64,000 nucleotides of DNA, taken from positions 1-64,000 of the forward strand of contig NZ_LAYQ01000010.1 in NCBI RefSeq assembly GCF_000988205.1, given 5' to 3'. This document shows positions 49,363-59,313 of the stretch, piece by piece. A program made the translations under genes and the position numbers. Within the stretch, counting starts at the first letter, position 1; the number at the start of each line of letters is the position of its first letter. The notes beneath the pieces are model-generated. The model was not told where the DNA came from and searched no databases. It saw only the letters and a program-made list of their open reading frames with translations. This DNA comes from Corynebacterium minutissimum (GTDB lineage: Bacteria > Actinomycetota > Actinomycetes > Mycobacteriales > Mycobacteriaceae).

Positions 49363-50212
49363 ACCCACTCGAGCTTCTTCAGAACTACACCTATACCCAG
49401 GCACTCCTGGGCACCGTGCTCATCGGTGGCTGCGCTGGCGCGCTAGGCCCACTGGTATATGTTCGCCGCACCAGCCTGCTGGCCGATGCCATCTCGCATT
49501 CTTCCCTGCCTGGACTGCTCACCGCCTTCCTCGTGGCCACCGCCATTGGCTGGGACGGGCGAAATGTCTGGCTTCTTTCTTGCGGCGCCCTGCTCACCGG
49601 AACCCTCGCGGTGGGGTGCATTCACCTCATCCCGCGGTTAACTCCCCTGGGGCAAACCACTGCGATGGCGGCCACGCTAACCACATTTTTCTCGGTGGGC
49701 ATGCTGCTCATGCAGTATATTTCCCGCCGACCATTGCCTGGCAAGGCCGGAATCCAGGATTATTTGCTGGGAAATGCCTCCACGCTCACTCGCGCGGATG
49801 TACGGTCCACACTCATCATCGGTGGCTGCGTGCTGCTTTTTCTTTTCCTCATTCACACCCGGCAGGCCGCAGTCACTTTTGATTCAAGTTTTGCCCAGGT
49901 AGCCGGCATCCGCACCTCGTTCCTCAACGCGGCTAGTTTCTTCGCCCTCACCGCCATCACGGTGCTCGGCGTCAAAGTCGTCGGCGTAGTGCTCATGGTC
50001 GCCGTGGTCATCAGCCTGCCGCCGCTGCCCGCCCCTGGACCACGCGCTTGCTACCTTTCATCGCGCTCTCCGGGTTCTTCGGCGCGGCCACCGCTGCTCT
50101 CGGCTGCTATGTCTCCATTGCACACGGCCCGCTGCCCACCGGTCCGGTCATCGTCTTGGTTCAGGCGGCGCTCGTCACCATCAGCCTCCTCAGCAGAAAG
50201 CTCGCCTCATGA
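49359..50212 (+). pseudogene. mntC: metal ABC transporter permease, single-base frameshift
   Basis: An ABC-3-family permease (LLADAISHSSLPGLLTAFL, IHLIPRLTPLGQTTAMAATLTTFFS) reads normally to VVLMVAVVIS, then runs into a Pro/Ser/Arg-rich nonsense tail. Restoring one C in the CC at 50015-50016 continues it as PAAAARPWTTRLLPFIALSGFFG and ends with the TGA at 50212, giving 284 residues and the expected 4-base overlap with the next permease. The repaired length equals that of its neighbour. A genuine loss would disable the importer unless the second permease can act alone. Confidence 0.82.
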
Positions 50213-51063
50213 CCCTCGCCGCCACCGCTTGTCTCCTTGCCGTCCTGACCGCCTTGGCCTGTGCTATCCCCGGCACCTTTGTTGTCCTCAAAGGCCAGGC
50301 CATGCTGATCGACGGCATCGGCCATGCCGTCCTTCCCGGAATTGCCGTCGGCTACCTCTTTACCGCAGATCTAGATTCACCCATCTTGCTCGTTACCGCG
50401 GCCGCTGGCGCCTTGGTGGTGGCGTTGGGAACTGACGCACTACAGCGCAGCCCGCTGGTGACTGCTGATTCCGCCCTCGGATTGGTCTTTCCCGCCCTGT
50501 TTGCCGCCGGAGTCATCCTGATTTCTACGCACATGAGCCACGTGCACCTTGATGTCCACGCCGTTCTCGTCGGTGATCTCAACCTCGCGGCCTTCTCCAA
50601 TCCCAACTATTGCTACATCATGGCCGCAGTGCTGGGTATCAATGCTCTCTTCCTCGCCCTTACACTGCCGCGTTTATCCGCCACGACTTTTGACGCCGAT
50701 TTTTGTGCCGCACGCGGGGTGCCCACGCGCGTTCTTCACATCATATTTATGACCGTGGTTGCCTGCACCGCCACCGCCGCCTTTCACGCTGCCGGTGCCA
50801 TGCTGGTCATCGCTCTCATGGTATTCCCGACGATGACCGCGCGGCTGCTTACTCAGCGCGTGCCCACGCTGGTGTTGACCGCCTGTGGCGTTGCCGCTAT
50901 CAGCGCGGTCGTGGGATTTTGGGTTGCCTATGTCCTTGACGCGGCTACCTCTGCCGCAATGACAGTCACCAATGCCGTTATTTTCGTTGCAGTGCTCATC
51001 ATCTACCGCTTTCGCCAACGCACCAGCTCATTGCCGCAGCACACCACACCAGTGGCACAATAG
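50209..51063 (+). CDS. mntD: metal ABC transporter permease
   Basis: A 284-residue ABC-3-family permease with about eight membrane segments: LKGQAMLIDGIGHAVLPGIAVGYL near the N-terminus and LHIIFMTVVACTATAAFHAAGAMLVIALMVFP, where the family's conserved AxGAMLVIAL-type motif lies. It forms the channel with the preceding permease. It overlaps that gene by 4 bases and abuts menA. Confidence 0.9.
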   Translation: MTLAATACLLAVLTALACAIPGTFVVLKGQAMLIDGIGHAVLPGIAVGYLFTADLDSPILLVTAAAGALVVALGTDALQRSPLVTADSALGLVFPALFAAGVILISTHMSHVHLDVHAVLVGDLNLAAFSNPNYCYIMAAVLGINALFLALTLPRLSATTFDADFCAARGVPTRVLHIIFMTVVACTATAAFHAAGAMLVIALMVFPTMTARLLTQRVPTLVLTACGVAAISAVVGFWVAYVLDAATSAAMTVTNAVIFVAVLIIYRFRQRTSSLPQHTTPVAQ

Positions 51064-51953
51064 TGAGCATGTCTGCCTATTCCGCCACTCCTGCCGATTG
51101 GCTCCAGGGTGCTCGCCCGCACACCTGGGCCAATGCTTTTGCTCCTGTTATCGCTGGTACCGGTGCCGCCGCCGCGGCCCACGGTCTGCACTGGGGACGC
51201 GCATTGCTGGCACTCATCGTGGCCTGGGCTCTTATCATCGGCGTGAACTACGCCAACGACTACTCCGATGGCATCCGCGGCACCGATGATGACCGCACCG
51301 GCCCCCAGCGGCTTACCGGCGGCGGGCTGGCCAAACCGCAACACGTCAAGTTCGCCGCCTTCGCCTCCTTCGGCGTGGCGGCTATCGCGGGCATCTCACT
51401 CTCCCTAGCTGCCAACGCCGCCTCGTTCATCCTCGTCGGCGCCGTGTGTATCGCCGGTGCCTGGTTCTACACCGGTGGCAAGAACCCCTACGGCTACCGC
51501 GGGTTCGGGGAAATCGCCGTTTTCGTGTTCTTCGGACTCGTCGCGGTCCTAGGTACCGAGTACACACAGGCCGGCCGCATCACGTGGACAGGCCTTGCCT
51601 TAGCCGTGGGTATCGGCGGTATGAGTGCGGCGGTAAACCTGGCCAATAACATCCGGGACATCCCCTCCGATAAGGCCACCGGCAAGATCACTTTGGCGGT
51701 GCGCCTGGGTGATAAAAAGTCCCGCACGCTATTCATGACCCTCTTGCTGCTGCCGGTACTACTCACCATCGGCCTAGCCTTCGATTCCTGGGCCGCGCTC
51801 GCTTCGCTGCTCTACTTCCCTCTCGCGCTGGGTGCTATCCGCACCGTCAACCGCGGCGCACGCGGCCCGAAACTCATCCCAGTACTTGGCATGGCCGGCC
51901 GCGCGATGCTGGTGTGGGCGGTTATCAACGCTGTAGCGCTGGCTCTGGTTTAA
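51063..51953 (+). CDS. menA: 1,4-dihydroxy-2-naphthoate polyprenyltransferase
   Basis: A 296-residue UbiA-superfamily membrane enzyme: the prenyl-diphosphate site NYANDYSDGIRGTDDDRTGP (about residues 60-80) and the second Asp-rich loop NLANNIRDIPSDKATGK. It attaches the polyprenyl tail to give demethylmenaquinone. It starts on the last base of the mntD stop codon, so its expression may follow the Mn operon, an unusual coupling; an ATG two codons later is an alternative start. Confidence 0.93.
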   Translation: MSMSAYSATPADWLQGARPHTWANAFAPVIAGTGAAAAAHGLHWGRALLALIVAWALIIGVNYANDYSDGIRGTDDDRTGPQRLTGGGLAKPQHVKFAAFASFGVAAIAGISLSLAANAASFILVGAVCIAGAWFYTGGKNPYGYRGFGEIAVFVFFGLVAVLGTEYTQAGRITWTGLALAVGIGGMSAAVNLANNIRDIPSDKATGKITLAVRLGDKKSRTLFMTLLLLPVLLTIGLAFDSWAALASLLYFPLALGAIRTVNRGARGPKLIPVLGMAGRAMLVWAVINAVALALV

Positions 51954-51961
51954 CCACCGAT

Positions 51962-52303
51962 TTAGCGGCCAGCCAGCTCCTCTTGGACCCACTTCTTGTG
52001 GGCCTTGCGCTGCGCGGAGTACTCCGCCAGCGTCTGAGTGGCTTCCATGCGCCACGTGGAGAAGATCAGCATGGACAGCGGCAGCGCCACAAACAACGCC
52101 AACAGGGCGGAGACCAGCAGCGGAAAGGTCCCGAGAACCGCCATGGCCAGCAGCTGAATCACCGCGGTGAGCACAATGAACAGCACCACGCGGGCAGCCC
52201 CGTACTTCCACAAAGCGACGCGGGAGCGGCGCTTGAGCGCCGGGTCCGGCTGGGGCGGTTCGGAGTTCTGGGAGGCGTTGGTGGTGTTTTCTGTCTGACT
52301 CAT
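51962..52303 (-). CDS. DUF4229 domain membrane protein
   Basis: A 113-residue protein with a disordered Asn/Pro-rich start, a basic patch (KRRSRVALWKYGAARVVLF) and two membrane helices, then RMEATQTLAEYSAQRKAHKKWVQEEL. This is the DUF4229 pattern found beside menA and ccs genes in actinobacteria. Function unknown. Confidence 0.7.
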   Translation of the reverse strand: MSQTENTTNASQNSEPPQPDPALKRRSRVALWKYGAARVVLFIVLTAVIQLLAMAVLGTFPLLVSALLALFVALPLSMLIFSTWRMEATQTLAEYSAQRKAHKKWVQEELAGR

Positions 52304-52346
52304 AATTCTCACTTTTGCTTTGCGGGCATTCCGTAGAATACAACGC

Positions 52347-52658
52347 ATGGGTCGATTGATACTACTACTCTTGTTTGTCCTCGCGGCGGTCCTCGTATGG
52401 AAGGCCTTTGGTCCGTCGAGTTGGAATAAGAAGGTGCAGCAGACACAGCAGCCGCAGCGCCCCGCAATCAAGGGCCCAGACGATGACGAAGAGTTCCTGT
52501 GGAACCTAGAGAAGCAGCGCTTCAAAGAGCGCCGCGCCAGGGAGCGGGAGGCAGAGCGCCAAGAAGAAGAAGAGCGCCGCCGTCGCTCACAGGGTTCACA
52601 AGGTTCCCAGAAACCCAAGGCCCCCGAGGACAAAGACAATAAAGCCGACGAAGCCTAA
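52347..52658 (+). CDS. small membrane-anchored protein with charged coiled tail
   Basis: A 103-residue protein: one N-terminal membrane helix (LILLLLFVLAAVLVWKAFG), then a Lys/Glu/Arg-rich helical region (NLEKQRFKERRAREREAERQ) and a low-complexity Ser/Gln/Lys tail. TAGAAT ends 7 bases before the ATG, so the mRNA is probably leaderless. The stop codon overlaps the convergent regulator gene by 4 bases. No family recognised. Confidence 0.6.
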   Translation: MGRLILLLLFVLAAVLVWKAFGPSSWNKKVQQTQQPQRPAIKGPDDDEEFLWNLEKQRFKERRAREREAERQEEEERRRRSQGSQGSQKPKAPEDKDNKADEA

Positions 52659-52912
52659 GCCTTCGGCTCGAAGGTCATCTCAAGGCCGAGGGCCTCAGCC
52701 ACCGCAATCACCTTTTCCCAGCGCACGCCAGAGCCGCCGTGCTCGATGGTGTGCAGCGTGGAGCGCGAAATCCCGGCCTTCTCAGCCAGCTCCTGCTGCA
52801 AGATACCGAGTTCTCGGCGGCGCTGCGCAAAGCCCTCACCGAGAGCGATGAGCTGCGGGTTATCGCCCGCCGGCTTGCCCTGTTTGTGCCGCGGCTTAGG
52901 GGTATCCGCCAT
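52655..52912 (-). CDS. XRE-family helix-turn-helix regulator
   Basis: An 85-residue protein with a single helix-turn-helix: GEGFAQRRRELGILQQELAEKAGISRSTLHTIEHGG by pattern, preceded by a basic start. It directly follows ccsB (stop and start adjacent) and is probably the last gene of the cytochrome c maturation transcript. Its target is unknown. Confidence 0.75.
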   Translation of the reverse strand: MADTPKPRHKQGKPAGDNPQLIALGEGFAQRRRELGILQQELAEKAGISRSTLHTIEHGGSGVRWEKVIAVAEALGLEMTFEPKA

Positions 52913-53943
52913 TTAGTTCAGCCCCGCATAGGAGTGCAGGCCGGAGACAACCATGTTGATGAAGAACAGGTTGAAGATCATGAGCAGCATCGCCGCGATG
53001 TTGATATACGGCGCGGCCTTGCGGAAGGCCGGCGTCGCGCGGGCGTGCAGGTAGGCGGCGTAGAGGATCCAGGTGGCGAAGGATACGGTCTCCTTCGGGT
53101 CCCAGCCCCAGTAGCGTCCCCATGTGGACTCGGCCCAAATAGCGCCCAGTACAATACCCAGGCCCAGAGTCGGCAGCGTCACCACGCCCAAGCGGTAGGC
53201 CAAGCGGTCCAACTTCTTAGCAGAAGGAAGCGGGCGGGCAAGCGCACCAAAGAAACCGGACTCACTGCCCTTCGGCTGGAACTCACGCAGCACGCTGAGC
53301 AAAGAAGCGATACCGGAGACCACGCCGATGGACGCACCCAACGAGACCACAGTGACGTGGATGGCAGCCAGTGAGACTGGAGTGCCGGAACCACCGGAGC
53401 GGATTCCGCATAGAGCTTGGTGGAGCCGTAGAACATCAGCGCCAGAATCGGCGTGAGCAGCCACGGCCACAGAGTGCGCCATTCCTTGCGCTGCATGGCG
53501 ATGGTCGCCACCACCATGGCGCCGGCGGTCACCATGAGCACGTACTCGTAGAGGTTGCCAAACGGGAAACGCCCCGTGGCCAGGCCGCGCAGCACAATGG
53601 CCGCCAAGTGTAAGGCGATACCCAACCACAGGAGCATCTGCGTCATGCCGCCGAGCTTGTCGGCGTTCTCCCGCTTCTTCGACAGATCCGCGTCTAGGTC
53701 AGCATCGGGGCCAGTGCTGGCTGTCGGGGGGACGTCGCCAAGCGCGGCACTGTCTGCCGAGGCCCCCACGCTAGCGAGTTCGCGCTGCTGCGCCACAGCA
53801 GTCGTGCGGGAGCGCATCGCCTCGATGATGCTGTGCATCCGGCCGTAGTAGACCAGGGACAACACCAAGGCGAGAGCATAAACGACGAACGCGGTTTGCA
53901 CCGCGATGTCGGAAAAGTTGGACAGATTTTGATCAACCTGCAT
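52913..53943 (-). pseudogene. ccsB: cytochrome c biogenesis protein CcsB, single-base frameshift
   Basis: The two overlapping frames join into one CcsB/ResC of 343 residues when one base is restored near 53365 (CAGTCTCACTGGCTG-GCC instead of CTGCC). The N-terminal part has membrane helices and RFPFGNLYEYVLM; the C-terminal part has the haem-handling motif WGRYWGWDPKETVSF (the WWD domain) and closing helices. With ResB it moves haem across the membrane and attaches it to apocytochrome c. All motifs are intact on both sides, so the break is young or a base-calling error. Confidence 0.85.
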
Positions 53944-54084
53944 GAGTGGGAAACCTTGCCTTCACAATCGTGCCTACACCGTGCTTCACGCACGAGGCTG
54001 CATGAGCGGAGAGATTTATGGTGCTCATCAGAGTAACCCCCTTCAGCGGGAGTATCCAACTTTTGACGGATAGCTTTCTCACCT

Positions 54085-55716
54085 TTAGTCGGCGGAGTAG
54101 AGTTCGTCCTCCTCCACCTCATCGGGATCCGGCAGTTCCAGGAGCTCGCGGTGAAGCTCATGGAATTCCTCAGACCAGCCCGCGCGATCGGTGCGGGCAA
54201 GACCGCCCATCTCAATATCGGTGCCACCATTGGCCCCCGGCCGGATGCGCACCCACACGCGGCGGCGCTTGATCACCAGCGAGCCAACCAGGGATACCAG
54301 CATGACCAGCGCGGACACGAGAACCCAGCTCTGGAAGGGGTCATAGGAAACCTGGTAGTTCGCAAACTCGGAGGCACCGTCGAAGGTGATCTTCGTGCCG
54401 TCGTCCAGCGTGACCGATTCACCCTGGTTCAGGTTGACGCGGTCGATCTTCTGCAGCTGGCCCGTGTGGACCAGGTTGGAATCGAGGGAGAAGAGGGACT
54501 GCGGGGTACCCGTGTCCAGGCCGGCATCGCCGCGGTAGATATCGATAGCCACGGCCGGATCCAGCATCGCCGGGTAGGAAGACTGCAACAGCTTGCCGCT
54601 CTCGCCGGACCACTCGGCGGTCGGGGCAAACAGGCCCTGGATGGCGATCTGGTTCTGGCGGCGCTCAAACAGGTCCGGGTACATGCCCGCCGGCGGGTCG
54701 AAGCGCATCACTCCCGACGAGAGGAAGAACGTGGTGTCAGTGGGCTGAAATTGGATGGTCTGCGTGCGCTTCTCACCGTTAGGCCACTCCACCGTCATGG
54801 TCGGCGCAAAACCGTGGCCCTGCAGGTAAACGCGGTTTTTGTCAATGCGCAGCGGGTGATTGACCTGCAGCTGGTAGTCCTCCCAGGTCTCCGGGTCCGT
54901 GAAGATGTCGTCGCCGGCGGCATAGGACACGTTCGAGGTGAACATCTCCGCCTGGCCATTGGGCAGGTAGTCCGCGGTGAAGTCGTGGGCCAAGAAGCAG
55001 AAGGGGTGCAGGCCGGTGCCGTCGAATAGCGGGCCGGCGCGGAAGGAGTCATAGACGGAGGTGGAGGTGTTGCAGAACTCCGTGGATTGCGCCTGCTCTT
55101 GGGTCTGCCCCTGGGAGTTCTTCTCCGTGACCACGATGACCTGTCCCTCGTAGTGCACCAGGCGCCCGGCTGCCATGGTGAGCAAGATTGCCACCAACGC
55201 GATGTGGAAGATGAGGTTGCACAGCTCGCGGGCATAGCCGCGCTCCGCGGAGAAGGATTGCGCACCCGCGCGGTCCTTCTCGGGCGAGACCTCGGAGACC
55301 CGCCACTTCTTCAGCATGGTTGTGGTGGCCGCTGCGATCTCCTCCGGGGACTTTTCCGAATGCCCGGTGGCGTTGAGCGGCATCTTTTCCAGATACTTCG
55401 GCGCGCGCGTCGGCGGTGTGCGGTAGGCCTTGTAGTGATCCCAGGAGCGCGGGATGATGCAGCCCACCAGAGAAATCATGAGCAGGACGTAGATGGCCTG
55501 GAACCAGACGGAGGAGAAGACGTCGAAAAGCTGCAGCTTGTCGTAGATCTCCGCCACCTTGCCGTTGGTCTCAATGAAGTCGTTGACGTTAGATTCATTG
55601 AGCGAGCGCTGCGGCAGGAGCGATCCGGGAATGGCGGCGATGGCCAGCAAGAAGAGCAGCGCCAGCGCGGTGCGCATGCTGGTCAGCCAGTGCCAGGCCT
55701 TGCGGATATATCTCAC
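54085..55716 (-). CDS. resB: cytochrome c biogenesis protein ResB
   Basis: A 543-residue ResB/Ccs1. Three membrane helices lie near the N-terminus (ALALLFLLAIAAIPGSLLPQR, FQAIYVLLMISLVGCIIPR, LCNLIFHIALVAILLTMAAG), followed by a large outer domain and a last helix before an acidic tail. It forms the cytochrome c synthase complex with CcsB, which follows after 140 bases. The PGSLLPQR loop is a family hallmark. Confidence 0.92.
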   Translation of the reverse strand: MRYIRKAWHWLTSMRTALALLFLLAIAAIPGSLLPQRSLNESNVNDFIETNGKVAEIYDKLQLFDVFSSVWFQAIYVLLMISLVGCIIPRSWDHYKAYRTPPTRAPKYLEKMPLNATGHSEKSPEEIAAATTTMLKKWRVSEVSPEKDRAGAQSFSAERGYARELCNLIFHIALVAILLTMAAGRLVHYEGQVIVVTEKNSQGQTQEQAQSTEFCNTSTSVYDSFRAGPLFDGTGLHPFCFLAHDFTADYLPNGQAEMFTSNVSYAAGDDIFTDPETWEDYQLQVNHPLRIDKNRVYLQGHGFAPTMTVEWPNGEKRTQTIQFQPTDTTFFLSSGVMRFDPPAGMYPDLFERRQNQIAIQGLFAPTAEWSGESGKLLQSSYPAMLDPAVAIDIYRGDAGLDTGTPQSLFSLDSNLVHTGQLQKIDRVNLNQGESVTLDDGTKITFDGASEFANYQVSYDPFQSWVLVSALVMLVSLVGSLVIKRRRVWVRIRPGANGGTDIEMGGLARTDRAGWSEEFHELHRELLELPDPDEVEEDELYSAD

Positions 55717-55728
55717 GAAAAATCTCCT

Positions 55729-56535
55729 TTACAGCAGCGTCGCGCCATAGGACACGGTCCACTGGCGGATGGCGTTGATGAAATCTCCCCACAGCCCGGT
55801 CAGCAGCGCCAGGCCGACGAGGATCATGGCGATGCCCCCGAGAATCTGGATGGTCCGGGAGTGCTCCCGCATCCAGGTCACGGTGCGCATGGCCTTAGCG
55901 GAGCCCAGTGCCACGAGCAAGAAGGGCAGGCCCAGGCCCAGGCAGTAGCCAATAATGAGGATGGTGCCGCGCAGCGCGGTGGTTCCCTCGGTGCCGGCGG
56001 AGACAGACAGGATGGCAGCCAGCGTGGGGCCCAAGCACGGGGTCCAGCCCAGGGCGAAAACCCCGCCGAGCAGCGGCGCGCCCAGCCACGTGGTCCAGCG
56101 CCGCGGCGCCATGCGCGTGTCCTTCTGTAGTACCGGCACCACGCCCATGAACACCACACCCATGAGGATGGTGATGACACCGCCGGCGCGCATGAGGGTA
56201 TCCGCGTTGAGCGTCAGCGCCGAAATGGCGCCGAAGACTGACACGGTGGCTAGGACGAAAACGACGGTAAAGCCCAGCACGAAGAGTGCTGCGGCACCGA
56301 CGACGGCCCAACGCCGGCGCTTGCCGACGCCCACCCCCAACTCCTCGTCATAGCTCACCTCACCGCCGACCACGGAGGCGAGGTAAGAGATATAGCCAGG
56401 AACCAGTGGAACCACACAGGGTGAGGCGAAGGAGACCAATCCGGCCACGGCCGCGGCGAGCACTCCGATCAGGAGCGGGCCGGACACGGCGGCATCGGCG
56501 AAGCTTTGCCCCATACCGTCAGCGGCAAGGATCAC
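55729..56535 (-). CDS. ccdA: cytochrome c biogenesis thiol transporter CcdA
   Basis: A 268-residue membrane protein with about six to seven helices and the two redox cysteines in FASPCVVPLVPGY and GWTPCLGP. It passes electrons from cytoplasmic thioredoxin to the outer TlpA-type thioredoxin, keeping the CXXCH cysteines of apocytochrome c reduced. It overlaps tlpA by 4 bases and precedes resB. Confidence 0.94.
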   Translation of the reverse strand: MILAADGMGQSFADAAVSGPLLIGVLAAAVAGLVSFASPCVVPLVPGYISYLASVVGGEVSYDEELGVGVGKRRRWAVVGAAALFVLGFTVVFVLATVSVFGAISALTLNADTLMRAGGVITILMGVVFMGVVPVLQKDTRMAPRRWTTWLGAPLLGGVFALGWTPCLGPTLAAILSVSAGTEGTTALRGTILIIGYCLGLGLPFLLVALGSAKAMRTVTWMREHSRTIQILGGIAMILVGLALLTGLWGDFINAIRQWTVSYGATLL

Positions 56536-57137
56536 TGTTCTTTCTCCAGTTCGTCGACGACCTCGAGGACATCCTTTTCCGTGATCTCGGTCAGGAAGAC
56601 CGCGGCGGGGCGGTGCTGCTTATCCAGAACAATGGTGGTGGGCACCACGGAGGTGGGCACGCCGCCGAGGGCCGCAGCCGTCTTGAAGGGCGGGTCGTAG
56701 ATGGAGGGGTACTCTAGGCCGTTATCGGCCATAAAGTCCCGGGAGATCTCCGGGTTGAAGTCCTTGACGTTGATGCCCAGCACGGTGCCTACCTTGCGCT
56801 TTTGCAGCTCCGCGTGGATGGCCTGGAGGTCATCCGATTCGGAGCGGCACGGCGCGCACCACTGACCCCAGGAGTTGAGGACGACGATCTGGTCTTTGAA
56901 ATCCGAAAGCTTGATCGTCGTGGACTCATCCCGCAGGTCCTCACCGGAGAAATCCTTGAGCGGCTTGCGGTCTTCCTCCGCATAGCGGATGGTGGTCTGC
57001 CCGCCGGGCGAGATGAACTCGAAGGTGCCGCCGGAAGCCACGGCGTTCTGCGCGTTTTCCTCGCTTTGCGCACAGCCTGCCAAGGCAAACACAGCAAGGA
57101 CACCGGCCGCGGCGGCGCGGATAGTTCTGCGTCCCAT
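56532..57137 (-). CDS. TlpA/ResA-family membrane-anchored thioredoxin
   Basis: A 201-residue lipoprotein: lipobox LAGC (Cys22), thioredoxin fold with active site WCAPC (Cys94, Cys97) and the cis-Pro loop VPTTIVLD. It receives electrons from CcdA and reduces apocytochrome c. The ATG at 57137 shares a base with the stop codon of the preceding gene (TAATG), so the operon is translationally coupled. An ORF extension upstream lies inside the phosphatase gene. Confidence 0.92.
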   Translation of the reverse strand: MGRRTIRAAAAGVLAVFALAGCAQSEENAQNAVASGGTFEFISPGGQTTIRYAEEDRKPLKDFSGEDLRDESTTIKLSDFKDQIVVLNSWGQWCAPCRSESDDLQAIHAELQKRKVGTVLGINVKDFNPEISRDFMADNGLEYPSIYDPPFKTAAALGGVPTSVVPTTIVLDKQHRPAAVFLTEITEKDVLEVVDELEKEQ

Positions 57138-57744
57138 TAGATGTCCTGCGCCGGTTCGGAGTAGAAGATATCGATGATCTCGCGGTCGCGGTAGACCAGC
57201 GAGGTCACCGAGGCCAGGTCGCATTCGCGGTCCCACGGCGCGTGGGCCAGGCGCTTGCCCAGCACGGTGCGCTGCACCATGACGATGGGCAGCTGGTGGG
57301 AGACCACAATGGCCTCGTGTCCCTCAGCCTTGGAACGGGCACGCTCGGCGGCATCCATCATGCGCGCGGCGATCTCCTCGAAAGGCTCGCCCCACGAGGG
57401 CTCAAGCGGGTTGACCATGAGCGGCCAGCGCTGCGGGTTCCACAGCTGCGAGTTCCAGCCCTTGGTGCGCAGGCCCTCGAAGCGGTTACCGGACTCGATG
57501 ACGCCCTTGTCGACGTCCACCTCCAAGCCCGTCACCTTCGCAATCGGCATCGCGGTTTCCTGCGCGCGCTGCAACGGCGAGGCCGCCAGGTAGGTCACGT
57601 CATGGCCTTCGAAGCTTTCGCCGTGCGTGCGGCCATGGAATGCCCACGGGAGGACAAGTGATAGCCCGGGATGCGCCCGTAGAGGATCTTATCCGGGTTA
57701 TAAACCTCGCCGTGGCGGACGAAGTGGACGATGGTGGTGGACAT
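57137..57744 (-). pseudogene. histidine phosphatase (phosphoglycerate mutase family), single-base frameshift
   Basis: The start (TTIVHFVRHGEVYNPDKILYG, with the catalytic RHGE) and the rest (YLAASPLQRAQETA, then EAIVVSHQLPIVMV) are in different frames. Restoring one base near 57619 (GCGGAAAGC instead of GCGAAAGC) joins them into a 202-residue protein. Both catalytic His motifs and the Arg are intact. The natural substrate is unknown; the gene lies between hemL and tlpA as in other corynebacteria. Confidence 0.82.
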
Positions 57745-57776
57745 ATGCCTGTGTCTATCCCCTCAACATGGTTGGT

Positions 57777-59102
57777 TTATTGCGGGCGCTGCGCGCTGGC
57801 AGCGGCCTGGGCGGCAGGCTTGAGAGCTGCCTCGATTACCTCAAAATCATTGTCCGTGAGCGCGTCAGAGACAAACCAGGTCTCGAAGGCTGACGGCGGA
57901 ACGTACACGCCGCCTTCCAGCAGTGCGTGGAAGAAGGGAGCGAAACGCCAGGTATCGGCTGCCTGCATATCGGCGAAGTTACGGCCCTGGCCCTCGGCGA
58001 AGCGGATGGAGAACATCGTCTCCGCGCGCTGGATGTGGTGTGCCACTCCGGCGGCGCTCAGTGCCTCGGTGATGAGGCCGGTCAGGCGGTCCGCGTTGGC
58101 CTGCAGGCGCGGGTACAGCTCTTCGTTGGCCAGTTCCAGGGAAGCCAGACCGGAGGCCATCGCCACCGGGTTACCGGACAGCGTGCCCGCCTGGTAGACA
58201 GGACCGGACGGTGCCAGCGAGGCCATGACGTCGGCGCGACCGCCGAAGGCAGCTGCGGGCAGACCACCGGAGACCACCTTGCCGAAGGTCACCAGGTCAC
58301 CCGCTACCTCATCGACGCCGAACCAACCCTTGTAGGAGGTACGGAAGCCGGTCATGACTTCGTCGAGGATCAGCAGGGCGCCGTCGGCATGCGCGATCTC
58401 CTTGAGCGCGGCGTTGAAGCCCTCCTCCGGGGCCACGGTGCCCATGTTGCCGGCGGCTGCTTCCGCGATAATGCAGGCGATCTCTCCCGGGTGCGCGGCA
58501 AAGGCCTCGCGGACGGCGTCGAGATCGTTGTAAGGGACAACGATGGTATCTGCGGCCGAAGCGCCGGTTACGCCCGGGGAATCCGGGAGCGCGAAGGTGG
58601 CCACGCCGGAGCCAGCCGACGCCAACAGCGCATCCACGTGGCCGTGGTAGCAGCCTTCAAACTTCAGGACCTTGGCGCGGCCGGTAAAACCGCGGGCCAG
58701 GCGCACGGCGGACATGGTGGCCTCGGTACCGGAGTTGACCAGGCGCACCTGCTCCACGGCGGTGCGCTTGACGATGTGCTCCGCCAACAGCGTCTCGCCC
58801 TCGGTCGGGGCACCGAAGGAGAGGCCGTCGGCAGCCGCCTTCTGCACTGCCTCCACGATGGCCGGGTGGGCATTGCCGTGGATCATCGGGCCATAGGAGC
58901 TGACCAGGTCGACGTACTCGTTGCCGTCGATATCCCAAAGGCGGGAGCCCTCACCGCGAGCGATAACGCGGGCTTGGCCGCCCACGGATCCGAAGGCGCG
59001 GACCGGGGAATTCACACCGCCCGGGGTGACCTTGGTGGCGCGCTCGAACCACTCAGCGGACTGGGACGTATTCTGCTGGTTTAGCTGGCTGGAGTTAGGC
59101 AT
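57777..59102 (-). CDS. hemL: glutamate-1-semialdehyde 2,1-aminomutase
   Basis: A 441-residue PLP enzyme: [56 protein letters not shown] and the PLP-binding Lys in [13 protein letters not shown]. It makes 5-aminolevulinate, the first dedicated tetrapyrrole precursor in the C5 pathway. The ATG at 59102 lies 7 bases after a TACAAT, so the mRNA is probably leaderless. It stands at the head of the cytochrome c maturation genes, linking haem supply to haem attachment. Confidence 0.95.
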   Translation of the reverse strand: MPNSSQLNQQNTSQSAEWFERATKVTPGGVNSPVRAFGSVGGQARVIARGEGSRLWDIDGNEYVDLVSSYGPMIHGNAHPAIVEAVQKAAADGLSFGAPTEGETLLAEHIVKRTAVEQVRLVNSGTEATMSAVRLARGFTGRAKVLKFEGCYHGHVDALLASAGSGVATFALPDSPGVTGASAADTIVVPYNDLDAVREAFAAHPGEIACIIAEAAAGNMGTVAPEEGFNAALKEIAHADGALLILDEVMTGFRTSYKGWFGVDEVAGDLVTFGKVVSGGLPAAAFGGRADVMASLAPSGPVYQAGTLSGNPVAMASGLASLELANEELYPRLQANADRLTGLITEALSAAGVAHHIQRAETMFSIRFAEGQGRNFADMQAADTWRFAPFFHALLEGGVYVPPSAFETWFVSDALTDNDFEVIEAALKPAAQAAASAQRPQ

Positions 59103-59109
59103 AGCCCAC

Positions 59110-59115
59110 ATTGTA
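59110..59115 (-). promoter_or_regulatory. hemL -10 element, leaderless transcript
   Basis: On the minus strand TACAAT is followed by 7 bases and then the hemL ATG. No ribosome-binding site is present. The -35 region has no strong match. Confidence 0.5.
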
Positions 59116-59313
59116 TCGGTTTTAGCCCTATACAAAAGTTGGAGTCCCCTCGTGTCTTGCAGCCTCCTCTCCACCACCTCGCGAGCACCCTGAGCGCGCT
59201 CGCGCTGCGCACCCGCCATGGGAACGCTATGCTGGCAGCACACTGTTGATTCTGCCTTTCTTTAATTAAGCGCTGGGGTGCGCTGTGGGAGGCACTACTT
59301 AAGGGGGATTCCC

